Positions 1-6,401 of a stretch of DNA of 8,910 nucleotides are shown here, one piece after another; within the stretch, counting starts at the first letter, position 1; each line of letters starts with the position of its first letter. Position numbers and translations under genes: made by a program. Location of the stretch: positions 1 through 8,910 of the forward strand of contig JAAZEI010000108.1 in NCBI GenBank assembly GCA_012512355.1, given 5' to 3'. This DNA is from Clostridiales bacterium (lineage in GTDB: Bacteria; Bacillota; Clostridia; Christensenellales; Aristaeellaceae). The notes under the pieces were generated by a model, which saw only the letters and a program-made list of their open reading frames with translations, searched no databases and was not told the DNA's origin.

Positions 1-478
1 CCGGAACTTCGCCTAAATATTTTAAAATACCTTCTTTTGATAAACCGCGGCTGATCCATTCAAAATAACGCACTGCGTCAAGCGGCGGCAAAGTGCAGAA
101 TATCGGCAGCCCGCCACGACGACGAACCAATTCTACGGTTTGTTTCAAGCTCTCTGAGAATTGCGCCAGCGTTGTGTTGGGCAAGTGCTCACGGTTCGGC
201 TGCGCTGCAACCTCCTCCCAATTAAAATCACAATCATTTCCGCCATATTCAATTAACACAAGGGTATTGTCCAAAGGCTCTTCCTGTAGCCTCAGTGCCT
301 CCAAGCCTTCAGGCGCTGTGCGCCCCATGAGAGAATTATTGATGATGGGAATGTTAAAGGCTTCGCCGATTAATCTGGCGGCGCTTTTTTTTAATATAAC
401 ATACCGCCCCCTTATTTCATCAAAAACGATTCCCTTAAAAATTGAATCTCCCCAAAATTGAATTGACCCTATTTTCAA
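1..478 (-). CDS. SGNH/GDSL-type hydrolase, partial (3' end beyond left edge)
   Basis: This frame is open from a TTG codon at 478-476 to the left edge and gives 159 residues. It begins LKIGSIQFWGDSIFKG. The block I motif GDS places the nucleophile at Ser12. A block II-like stretch NNSLMGRTA (glycine about residue 52) and block III GGND (79-82, oxyanion-hole Asn81) follow in the usual order. The catalytic DxxH should lie beyond the window. The family hydrolyses esters (lipase, acylesterase or carbohydrate esterase); the substrate cannot be told from the sequence. I see no signal peptide, so it is probably cytoplasmic. The TTG start is chosen because an in-frame TAA lies six codons upstream and GAGAGG at 488-493 sits 9 bases before it. 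It starts 30 bases after the msrA stop, so the two are probably co-transcribed. Confidence 0.85.
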   Translation of the reverse strand, partial: MKIGSIQFWGDSIFKGIVFDEIRGRYVILKKSAARLIGEAFNIPIINNSLMGRTAPEGLEALRLQEEPLDNTLVLIEYGGNDCDFNWEEVAAQPNREHLPNTTLAQFSESLKQTVELVRRRGGLPIFCTLPPLDAVRYFEWISRGLSKEGILKYLGEVP

Positions 479-508
479 TCGCTCATACCTCTCAATTTAT
501 TCAGACGT

Positions 509-1219
509 TTATTCTTTTACAAGATTTCTGGCAGCCTCAAAATCAGCTGGGCCAATATGACAGTATCCTTGCGGATTCTTCACCAAATAATCCTGATGGT
601 ACTCCTCTGCCGGCCAATAAGAAGTCAGAGGCTCAATCTCTACTTCAAATGATTTATGAAGTACTTTTTCAGCTTCTGCTGCTTCACGGATGATGGCCTC
701 ATCCTCGTCATCTTCCCAATAGACGCCTGTTTGATACTGACTCCCCACATCGTTGCCCTGGCGATTGCTCACTGTGGGATCAATTGTACTGAAAAACAGA
801 CGGAGCAAGTCACGCGTACCGATGACATTTTCATCATAACTCACTTTAACTGTCTCACGGTAGCCTGTATTTCCTCTGATAACTTCCTGGTATGTCGGAT
901 TGTCGCCTTGACCATTGGCATATCCGCTTTGAGCATCTTGGACTCCTGTGACCACGGACATCAGCCGTTCCACGCCCCAAAAGCAACCACCTGCGAAATA
1001 GATTGTTTTCATATTTTCCCCTCCCGAAATTGTCTTTGAACTACTCTGCGAATTAAGAGTATCTGTAATGGCCTGAGTATCATCTTCAAGTACAGAAGCA
1101 GGCAGCGTTTCTGTTTGATTGGCAAAGGCTGACTGGTCCAACATATTGGTATTCCCAAATCCTAAAACTGCGGCAATAGCCAGGCAGCTTAGCAGGATAA
1201 TAGCAGTGATTTTTTTCAA
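509..1219 (-). CDS. msrA: peptide-methionine (S)-S-oxide reductase MsrA, exported form with internal second start
   Basis: MsrA reduces methionine-S-sulfoxide in proteins and free methionine. The catalytic motif GCFWG has its cysteine at residue 79. The family stretches SGYANG, TGYRET and GSQYQTGVYW follow, and a C-terminal Cys220 may be the resolving cysteine. Residues 1-22 form a basic then hydrophobic export signal, with a signal peptidase I-like site SAFA|NQ after residue 33, followed by a polar Ser/Thr/Asp-rich linker to residue 69. The exported form would repair oxidised proteins outside the membrane. I place the start at TTG 1219-1217 because AGGAAGG (1228-1234) lies 8 bases upstream. 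The in-frame GTG at 1228 overlaps that site and is too close to use it. An internal ATG at 1012 has a stronger ribosome binding site (separate entry). Product 236 residues; the bare MsrA domain is about 167. Confidence 0.93.
   Translation of the reverse strand: MKKITAIILLSCLAIAAVLGFGNTNMLDQSAFANQTETLPASVLEDDTQAITDTLNSQSSSKTISGGENMKTIYFAGGCFWGVERLMSVVTGVQDAQSGYANGQGDNPTYQEVIRGNTGYRETVKVSYDENVIGTRDLLRLFFSTIDPTVSNRQGNDVGSQYQTGVYWEDDEDEAIIREAAEAEKVLHKSFEVEIEPLTSYWPAEEYHQDYLVKNPQGYCHIGPADFEAARNLVKE
1010..1025 (-). promoter_or_regulatory. internal Shine-Dalgarno and ATG within msrA (cytosolic MsrA start)
   Basis: On the minus strand GGGAGGGG (1018-1025) is followed by AAAAT and an in-frame ATG (1012-1010). 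This ATG is exactly where the conserved MsrA domain begins (MKTIYFAGGCFWG), and the product would be 167 residues, the normal size of a cytosolic MsrA. The site is stronger than that of the upstream TTG start. The inference is that one gene makes both an exported and a cytosolic enzyme. Confidence 0.7.
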
Positions 1220-1281
1220 AGTATCCACCTTCCTAAAAAATTTTCCTAAGAGCTATCAATGCAGAGTCTGCCAAGATGATG

Positions 1282-1318
1282 TGCTGTATTTTTGTTCTAA
1301 TTTCCACAGAATACAGCA
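1282..1318. repeat. 9-bp inverted repeat in the msrA leader
   Basis: TGCTGTATT (1282-1290) and AATACAGCA (1310-1318) are perfect inverted arms around a 19-base gap. A wobble pair and one further pair extend the stem to 11. It lies in the predicted 5' leader of msrA, between the -10 box at 1359-1364 and the start at 1219. It could be an RNA hairpin or a protein binding site; no known motif was recognised. Confidence 0.4.
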
Positions 1319-1358
1319 TAACAGTCCTCAAGCAATGCATTACCTTGCTCCTGTAAGT

Positions 1359-1364
1359 ATTATA
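1359..1364 (-). promoter_or_regulatory. candidate -10 box for msrA
   Basis: The minus strand reads TATAAT here, a perfect sigma-A -10 hexamer. No convincing -35 lies 16-18 bases upstream. A start near 1352 would give a leader of about 130 bases before the msrA TTG. Confidence 0.4.
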
Positions 1365-1380
1365 CCCTACCTTGGGCTTG

Positions 1381-1389
1381 TGATATACT
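1381..1389 (+). promoter_or_regulatory. extended -10 promoter for lspA-pseudouridine synthase
   Basis: TGATATACT matches the extended -10 pattern TGnTATAAT with one mismatch. No good -35 is visible, as is usual for extended -10 promoters. Transcription would start near 1396, just ahead of the AGGAGG (1400-1405) of lspA, giving a very short leader. Confidence 0.5.
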
Positions 1390-1409
1390 ATCATAAAGTA
1401 GGAGGTATT

Positions 1410-1853
1410 ATGCCCATCGCTTTTCTAGCTATGATTTCCGCAGGTGTTCTTCTGATTGACCAAATCAGTAAATTTTTTTTAAAAGATACCAACCTGCTCC
1501 TCATCCCAGGGTTTATTAAATTAACCGGTACAACAAATACAGGGATAGCTTTTGGCGCTTTATCAGACACTGTCTGGCTTTTGCCCCTGCTTACTGGTCT
1601 AGTTACGATGTCTATCATTCTTTTCATTGTTAAAACCAAGCCGCAGGGTCTCATGGCGATTGGTCTTGCCCTCATTGTGGGCGGAGCGCTGGGAAACCTG
1701 ATTGATCGGCTGATATATGGTTCTGTCATTGATTTTATTGAATTGCTGTTTATTCATTTTGCTATTTTCAACGCTGCTGATATTGCCATTACAGTAGGCT
1801 GTATATTGTGCTTCATCGCTATTTTGTTTTTGAAAGAGGAAGCTCATGTCTGA
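1410..1853 (+). CDS. lspA: lipoprotein signal peptidase (signal peptidase II)
   Basis: LspA is the membrane aspartyl protease that removes the signal peptide of diacylglyceryl-modified prolipoproteins. The 147-residue product has the usual size and four hydrophobic membrane segments. The family motifs appear in order: DQISK near residue 17, NTGIAFG (43-49), GNLIDR with catalytic Asp99, and FNAAD with catalytic Asp124. The start is the ATG preceded by AGGAGG (1400-1405, 4-base spacer). The frame stays open upstream to 1119, but that extension overlaps msrA, lacks a ribosome binding site and is not LspA-like. The stop (TGA) overlaps the start of the next gene by 8 bases, so the two are translationally coupled. 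In Bacillus subtilis lspA is likewise followed by the RluD-like gene ylyB. Confidence 0.96.
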   Translation: MPIAFLAMISAGVLLIDQISKFFLKDTNLLLIPGFIKLTGTTNTGIAFGALSDTVWLLPLLTGLVTMSIILFIVKTKPQGLMAIGLALIVGGALGNLIDRLIYGSVIDFIELLFIHFAIFNAADIAITVGCILCFIAILFLKEEAHV

Positions 1854-2745
1854 AATTCGAGTGTGGGGAACAGGCGAACGATTGGATAAGTTGCTTTCCG
1901 GTGAGGGCATCAGTCGTTCGCGCGCTGCCGCTCTTATCAAACGGGGCCAGGCTAGCATTAATGGTAAAGTGGTGATTCAACCTTCATTTTGTCCTAAAGA
2001 CATCGATGAAGTGGTATTACTAATCCAAAAAACTGAGAATACAGAGTTAAAAGGGGAAAATATCCCAATTACAATTCTTTTTGAAGATAACTCCCTTGCA
2101 GTGGTGGTCAAGCCTTATGGGATGGTGGTTCACCCGGCTGCAGGGAATGAATCAGGCACACTGGTCAACGCTTTATTATATCAGTTGGATAACTTATCCG
2201 GCATCGGGGGAGAGCGCAGGCCCGGTATTGTCCACCGCCTTGACAAGGATACGAGCGGTTTGCTGATGATTGCCAAAGATGATCAGGCGCATGCCGAACT
2301 TTCCCGGCAATTGGCAGAACGAGAAATTCAGAAACATTACTTAGCACTCGTTGCAGGCCAGATGAATGGACAGGAAGGCAGTATCGATAGGCCGCTTGGA
2401 CGCAGCCTCAAGGACAGAAAAAAAATTGCCATCAGACCGGATGGCCGGGAGGCATTAACTAAATGGAAGCTGTTAGCGCAGCACAATGACCGAGCGCTGC
2501 TGGATATCCAGCTTATCACCGGCCGCACGCATCAAATCCGTGTGCATATGGCCAGCATCGGGCATCCTGTCCTGGGCGATCCTCTTTATGCAATGCGGGG
2601 TACACCCAAAGCCGCACGCATGATGCTGCATGCCTGGAAACTTGCATTTCTGCACCCCAAAACAGGAAAACCGCTTCAATTTACGGCCGAACCTGATGAG
2701 GGTTTTGGTCTTGATAGATTAAGTATACTTCCTGAAAACCAGTAG
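1846..2745 (+). CDS. rluD: RluA/RluD-family large-subunit rRNA pseudouridine synthase
   Basis: The 299-residue protein has an N-terminal S4 RNA-binding domain (about residues 10-65, starting RLDKLLSGEGISRSRAAALI). A RluA-type catalytic domain from about residue 75 follows. The signature GIVHRLDKDTSGLL places the catalytic aspartate at Asp133. Later family elements are present: LITGRTHQIRVHMA, GHPVLGDPLYA and LHAWKL. The enzyme isomerises uridines in 23S rRNA, probably the helix 69 sites if it is a true RluD. Substrate assignment inside this family is uncertain, and the Bacillus relative is called YlyB. The start ATG overlaps the end of lspA by 8 bases and uses GAGGAAG just upstream. It ends in TAG. 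No pyrR follows as it does in Bacillus; the next gene is convergent. Confidence 0.92.
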   Translation: MSEIRVWGTGERLDKLLSGEGISRSRAAALIKRGQASINGKVVIQPSFCPKDIDEVVLLIQKTENTELKGENIPITILFEDNSLAVVVKPYGMVVHPAAGNESGTLVNALLYQLDNLSGIGGERRPGIVHRLDKDTSGLLMIAKDDQAHAELSRQLAEREIQKHYLALVAGQMNGQEGSIDRPLGRSLKDRKKIAIRPDGREALTKWKLLAQHNDRALLDIQLITGRTHQIRVHMASIGHPVLGDPLYAMRGTPKAARMMLHAWKLAFLHPKTGKPLQFTAEPDEGFGLDRLSILPENQ

Positions 2746-2755
2746 ACGATTTGCA

Positions 2756-2782
2756 CTCAAATTAAATATTAAATAAATTGAG
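2756..2782. terminator. weak AT-rich hairpin between convergent genes
   Basis: CTCAA (2756-2760) and TTGAG (2778-2782) bracket an AT-rich loop just after the pseudouridine synthase stop. No clear T-tract follows on either strand. It sits where a shared terminator of two convergent genes would be expected, but the sequence support is weak. The rest of 2746-2851 shows no gene. Confidence 0.2.
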
Positions 2783-2851
2783 AGTCATTTACCAACCAGC
2801 CAACAGTGTGAATTCTCATTTAAAAATATCAACATGATCAGCAACTCGTTT

Positions 2852-3538
2852 TTAATCTTTAGGTGCCGGCTTTATATCCAATAAATCAGAAATCGTTACC
2901 ATTTCATATCCCTGCGCCTGAAATTTGGGCAGAATGACCTTCAGGGCTAGCAAGTCTTTTTTGCGGCCGTGCAAAAGAATAATGCTGCCATTTTGCGTCT
3001 TTCTAAGTATTTCCCTGGCATCCGTGGAATCAACATCCCACAGGGCAACATGTTCATATCCTGCCTCATGAATGGCCTTGGCAAACGAGCTTTTGGTACC
3101 CCGGTAACGCCCGGCGCCATAGGGATAACGAACCGTGTTCATTTCATGGCGATAGCCAAGCGTCTTCTCGAGGCGGTCTTCCATGTTGTTGAGCTGGGCT
3201 AAGATACTTGAACGGCTTGCCTCGTCCAAATTTTTATGTGTATTGGAATGATTTCCAAGCTCATGGCCTTCATCAAGCGCTCGCTGCCAATTATCTTTAT
3301 CTCTTGGGAAAATATTGATGCCAATAGGATAGAGCGTCAGTTTACAGTCATATTCCGCAGCGACATCCAGGAATTCGTCGAGAAGATCAGGCTCGAACCA
3401 GTCGTCAATGGTGATGGCAATTCGCTTGTCATCCCGGCTGCCGGAAGTATATTGGGTGATGTAGCTTGGTCTTTCTTCTCCATGGACGTGAATCACCAAT
3501 AAACAGCACAAGAGGCTGATAGCTAACAGTCTTCGCAA
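2852..3538 (-). CDS. secreted polysaccharide deacetylase (NodB/CE4 domain)
   Basis: This 228-residue protein has an N-terminal export signal (LRRLLAISLLCCLLVIHVHG) and a single NodB homology domain. Motif 1 is ITIDDWF (catalytic base Asp45, metal ligand Asp46). Motif 2 is GNHSNTH (zinc ligands His97 and His101). Motif 3 is RYPYGAG near Arg137, and a C-terminal ILLHG carries His190. CE4 enzymes use a divalent metal to remove acetyl groups from peptidoglycan, chitin-like or other wall sugars; the substrate is unknown here. Motif 1 has Trp where most members have Gly (TFDDG). Start: GAAGGAGG (3548-3555) abuts an ATG at 3547 but lies 9 bases before the in-frame TTG at 3538-3536, so TTG is preferred. 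The two cysteines inside the h-region do not make a good lipobox. The gene has its own promoter. Confidence 0.9.
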   Translation of the reverse strand: MRRLLAISLLCCLLVIHVHGEERPSYITQYTSGSRDDKRIAITIDDWFEPDLLDEFLDVAAEYDCKLTLYPIGINIFPRDKDNWQRALDEGHELGNHSNTHKNLDEASRSSILAQLNNMEDRLEKTLGYRHEMNTVRYPYGAGRYRGTKSSFAKAIHEAGYEHVALWDVDSTDAREILRKTQNGSIILLHGRKKDLLALKVILPKFQAQGYEMVTISDLLDIKPAPKD

Positions 3539-3564
3539 ATTAATCATCCTCCTTCATTTGATTT

Positions 3565-3593
3565 AGTATAGATAAATCAGTTTATGCTGTCAA
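3565..3593 (-). promoter_or_regulatory. sigma-A promoter of the deacetylase gene
   Basis: On the minus strand TTGACA (3588-3593) and TATACT (3565-3570) are separated by exactly 17 bases, close to the vegetative consensus. It begins 9 bases past the ATPase stop. The deacetylase can therefore be expressed independently of the ABC transporter operon, although read-through from that operon is also possible because I see no terminator between them. Confidence 0.8.
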
Positions 3594-3602
3594 TGCTCCT
3601 TC

Positions 3603-4400
3603 TCAGCCCAATATCATACGGTCAGGGATATCTTCTTCCTTGCCCTTAGCTTTCTCAAAGAGTCGCAGCAAATCTTCCACCGTCAGTTTGCGCTTTTCAT
3701 CACCCGAAACATCCACAGCTATACTGCCCCCTGACATCATAATCAGCCGGTTGCCATAACGGATGGCATCGCGCATGTTGTGGGTCACCATCATGGTGGT
3801 GAGTCCCTCTTCTCTGATAATGTAGTCGCTGATATCCAGCACTTTTTTTGCAGTTCGAGGATCGAGCGCCGCGGTGTGTTCATCCAGCAGCAAAAGCTTG
3901 GGGTTTTTCAGTGTAGCCATCAGCAATGTCAGCGCTTGACGCTGTCCGCCCGAAAGCAACCCGACTTTTGAAGTCAGCCTATCTTCCAGTCCCAGATCCA
4001 GGGACTTTAGCAGGTGCCGATACTCAATGCGCTCTTTAGAGGTCACGCCCCAGGAGAGCCCACGGTGCTGCCCTCTGCGCTTAGCCAGCGCCAAATTCTC
4101 TTCGATGTTCATATCTCCGCAGGTTCCCCGCATCGGGTCTTGAAAAACTCTTCCGAGATACTTTGCCCGCTTGTATTCCTGCATACGGGTAACATCTATG
4201 CTGTCCAAATTGATGCTTCCGCTGTCTGGCGGGTATACACCGGCTACGCAATTGAGCAAAGTGGATTTCCCCGCACCATTACCGCCGATCACTGTTACAA
4301 AATCTCCCACACCGAGGCTTAAACTGACATTTTCAAGGGCCATGCGTTCATTCACTGTACCCTTATTAAATACCTTATAAAGATTTGTGACCTGCAGCAT
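3603..4400 (-). CDS. ABC transporter ATP-binding protein (TrpZ-like, amino acid uptake)
   Basis: The 265-residue ATPase energises the transporter encoded just upstream. Walker A GGNGAGKST is at 39-47 and the Q-loop VFQDP has Gln87. The signature LSGGQ is at 149-153, Walker B LLLLDEH ends about 175, the D-loop ALDP follows, and the switch His207 is in VTHN. A His follows the catalytic Glu where many importers have Pro; the TAALDP that comes next is typical of this LivF/TrpZ-like group. The ATG at 4400 lies one base after the permease stop (4402-4404), so translation is coupled. The frame is open further upstream to 4508, but that would overlap the permease by over 100 bases and adds non-homologous sequence. 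It ends in TGA at 3603-3605. Confidence 0.93.
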   Translation of the reverse strand: MLQVTNLYKVFNKGTVNERMALENVSLSLGVGDFVTVIGGNGAGKSTLLNCVAGVYPPDSGSINLDSIDVTRMQEYKRAKYLGRVFQDPMRGTCGDMNIEENLALAKRRGQHRGLSWGVTSKERIEYRHLLKSLDLGLEDRLTSKVGLLSGGQRQALTLLMATLKNPKLLLLDEHTAALDPRTAKKVLDISDYIIREEGLTTMMVTHNMRDAIRYGNRLIMMSGGSIAVDVSGDEKRKLTVEDLLRLFEKAKGKEEDIPDRMILG

Positions 4401-4401
4401 C

Positions 4402-5298
4402 TTACTGGCCCCCCGACAAACTGCGTCGCTTGCCTTGTGCAAATTTCTTGATGTTTGGCAAAGAGAGCGCCATGATAACCGTAATGGCCGTAAACAGTTT
4501 GAGATCATCAGCCGGCATGCCCAGTCTTAAAACCGAGGCGATGATAATGCGATAAATAATAGCGCCAAATACCATGCTGGTTAAGCGGATAAAATAACTG
4601 CGCTTACCAAACAGAACTTCACCAATAAATAAAGATGCAAGGCCTATAACAATCGCCCCTGTGCCCATCTGCAAATCTGCATAGTTTTGAGATTGCCCAA
4701 TCATAGCCCCTGACATGGCAATCAGACCATTTGACAGCATCATGCCCAAAATAATCGTTGTATCAGTATTGATGCCCTGCGCACGAACCATGTCAGCGTT
4801 GTTGCCCGTCGCTCGGATGGCGCTGCCTATCTCAGTGCCAAAAAACCAGTAAAGCAAAGCAATAATACCCGCGCAAACGAGCACTCCCACTACAATAACC
4901 GAGGAACCTTTATCAAGGTTAAACATGTCGCTGACAGGAGTAAAAATAGTCGGCATGCGCAGAAGTGAAATATTGGCCCTGCCCATCACCCGCAGGTTGA
5001 TTGAGAAAAGTGCCGTCATGGTGAGGATGCCCGACAACAGGGATGGTATTTTAAATTTTGTATGCAAAATACCATTGCATAAACCAGCGGCCATACCGCA
5101 GGTGATGGCCAGAAGCAAACCATATATCGGACTTCTCCCACTTGAAATCATTTTGGCGGCAACCGCAGCACCCAGCGTGATGGAACCCTCTGCTGTCATA
5201 TCTGCCATACCAAGCACTGAGTAGGTAATATAAACCCCAATGGTCATCACTGCCCAAAGCAGACCTAGTGAAATGGCCCCAATGATGATTTCCTGCAT
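4402..5298 (-). CDS. ABC transporter permease, LivH/BPD_transp_2 type (TrpY-like)
   Basis: This is a 298-residue integral membrane protein with about eight to nine hydrophobic segments. It matches the branched-chain amino acid/ribose permease family. The cytoplasmic coupling segment GSAIRATGNNADMVRAQGIN (158-177) is the family's typical ATPase-contact motif, and FKIPSLLSGILTMTALFSIN (82-101) is also characteristic. It would form the translocation channel with the ATPase downstream and receive substrate from the binding protein upstream. The ATG at 5298 is preceded by AGGAG with a short spacer. A longer in-frame start at 5364 is rejected because it would read through the intergenic hairpin and adds a basic, non-membrane leader. 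The C-terminus is short, basic and cytoplasmic (KKFAQGKRRSLSGGQ). Confidence 0.92.
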   Translation of the reverse strand: MQEIIIGAISLGLLWAVMTIGVYITYSVLGMADMTAEGSITLGAAVAAKMISSGRSPIYGLLLAITCGMAAGLCNGILHTKFKIPSLLSGILTMTALFSINLRVMGRANISLLRMPTIFTPVSDMFNLDKGSSVIVVGVLVCAGIIALLYWFFGTEIGSAIRATGNNADMVRAQGINTDTTIILGMMLSNGLIAMSGAMIGQSQNYADLQMGTGAIVIGLASLFIGEVLFGKRSYFIRLTSMVFGAIIYRIIIASVLRLGMPADDLKLFTAITVIMALSLPNIKKFAQGKRRSLSGGQ

Positions 5299-5324
5299 GA
5301 TAGCTCCTAACTTGGCACAAGTGA

Positions 5325-5361
5325 CAGGGCGGCCAAAGCTCTGTGGCTTTGGCCGCCTCTG
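5325..5361. repeat. strong intercistronic hairpin between binding protein and permease
   Basis: Arms GGCGGCCAAAGC (5328-5339) and GCTTTGGCCGCC (5346-5357) are perfect 12-base inverted repeats around a 6-base loop. CAG/CTG adds three more pairs beyond one bulged base. No T-tract follows on the minus strand, so it is not a standard intrinsic terminator. Its place after the binding-protein stop fits an RNA-stabilising or partial-attenuation hairpin that raises binding-protein levels relative to permease and ATPase. Confidence 0.75.
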
Positions 5362-5376
5362 CAAAAAACCAAAATA

Positions 5377-6336
5377 CTATTTGACGAATTCTAAAAGATC
5401 ATCGGGAATCTCAAGACCAAGCGCTTCAACACTCTCTTTGTTAATGGCATAGTTAAAGTTCGCCTGCGCCTCAATGGGCATCGTGGAAATGTCTTCACCA
5501 TTTAACACTTTGATGGCCATGAGCCCTGTTTGATAACCCAAAGTGTAATAATTGATACCCAATGTTGCAGTACCCCCTGCAAAGACCATGCCCTCTTCGC
5601 CGCAGATAACGGGAATCTTTTTGGCGAGAGTGATCTCAGCTACAATCGGAATGGAAGAGGCTACCACATTATCGGTGGGGATATACAGGGCATCACACTC
5701 ACCCACCAGAGACTGGACTGCTTGCTGAACATCGTTTGAGTTGGTGACTTTCACCTCTATCCACTGCATACCCAAGCCCTTAATTGCCGCCTTGGCAAGA
5801 TCAGCTTGTAGCACTGAGTTATCTTCGCTGCCCGTATAGAGAAGGCCAACAGTTTTCGCTTCCGGGGCAAGTTTTTTTAACAAAGCGATTTGATCGGCTA
5901 CGGGGTTCATGTCAGTCGTTCCCGATACATTGTAGCCGGGCTCTTCATTTGATTTGGCCAGCCGCGCGACTACAAAATCGGTGATGGCTGTTGCCAAAAT
6001 CGGTATGCTCTCTGTCTTTCCGGCCATGGTCTGCGCAGCGGGTGTTGCAATGGCTAAAACCAGGTCTGCCTTTTGGGCAATAAAGCTGTCAGCAATGGAA
6101 GCTAAGATATCGCTGCTCGCCTGCGCGTTTTGCGCATCAATGCGGATAGTTTTGCCGTCTTCATAGCCATTGTCCCTCAAAGCATCAACAAAACCCTGAT
6201 TGGCTGCATCCAATGCCTCGTGAGGCGCGTATTGCACGATACCAATCAATGGCAAATCATTTGCAGCCAGGCTGTAGGTTGGAATAATCAGCTTCAGCAG
6301 CAGTAAAGCTGCAAGTAACAAAATCTTTTTTTTCAT
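5377..6336 (-). CDS. ABC transporter substrate-binding protein (ABC_sub_bind/TrpX family), probable tyrosine uptake
   Basis: The 319-residue exported protein begins with an N-terminal signal MKKKILLLAALLLLKLIIPT and a signal peptidase I-like site near SLA|AND. The mature part, starting PLIGIVQYAPHEALDAANQG, is typical of Pfam ABC_sub_bind (TrpX-like) proteins. Recognisable family features are the DLVLAIATPAAQ strand-loop, the GTTDMNPV segment, KTVGLLYTGSEDNS and the late NYYTLGYQTG. There is no lipobox cysteine, so it is either free in a periplasm or held by an uncleaved signal anchor. The ATG at 6336 has AGGAG nine bases upstream. The T-box in the leader carries a tyrosine codon, so tyrosine is the predicted regulatory signal and probable substrate, although the family is usually linked to tryptophan. 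The stop is followed by the hairpin entry at 5325-5361. Confidence 0.9.
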   Translation of the reverse strand: MKKKILLLAALLLLKLIIPTYSLAANDLPLIGIVQYAPHEALDAANQGFVDALRDNGYEDGKTIRIDAQNAQASSDILASIADSFIAQKADLVLAIATPAAQTMAGKTESIPILATAITDFVVARLAKSNEEPGYNVSGTTDMNPVADQIALLKKLAPEAKTVGLLYTGSEDNSVLQADLAKAAIKGLGMQWIEVKVTNSNDVQQAVQSLVGECDALYIPTDNVVASSIPIVAEITLAKKIPVICGEEGMVFAGGTATLGINYYTLGYQTGLMAIKVLNGEDISTMPIEAQANFNYAINKESVEALGLEIPDDLLEFVK

Positions 6337-6373
6337 TAGTGTGGTCTCCTTTTCATTTTATCGGCTTTTACAC

Positions 6374-6401
6374 AAAACGCCCCCTGCCAATGCAAAGGGC
6401 G
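6374..6401 (-). terminator. T-box leader intrinsic terminator
   Basis: On the minus strand CGCCCTTTGC, loop ATTG, GCAGGGGGCG forms a 10-bp stem including two G-U pairs, followed by TTTT. The 5' arm also pairs with the T-box core in the alternative antiterminator, so the two structures are mutually exclusive. Confidence 0.9.

Noticed and set aside
93..461. Plus-strand open frame opposite the SGNH hydrolase
   Set aside because: It is the antisense shadow of a gene with clear GDS and GGND motifs; it has no recognisable domain and low-complexity start.
1119..1409. N-terminal extension of lspA from 1119
   Set aside because: It overlaps the opposite-strand msrA start region, has no ribosome binding site, and LspA family proteins begin at the membrane segment coded from 1410.
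4401..4508. 36-residue N-terminal extension of the ATPase
   Set aside because: It lies entirely within the permease coding region in another frame and is not ABC-like; the ATG at 4400 gives a normal ATPase start one base after the permease stop.
5325..5361. Intrinsic terminator reading of the intercistronic hairpin
   Set aside because: No T-run follows the stem on the transcribed strand; the T-rich stretch lies on its 5' side.
5299..5364. 22-residue N-terminal extension of the permease
   Set aside because: It would translate through the strong intergenic hairpin and is basic and non-membrane; ATG 5298 has its own AGGAG.
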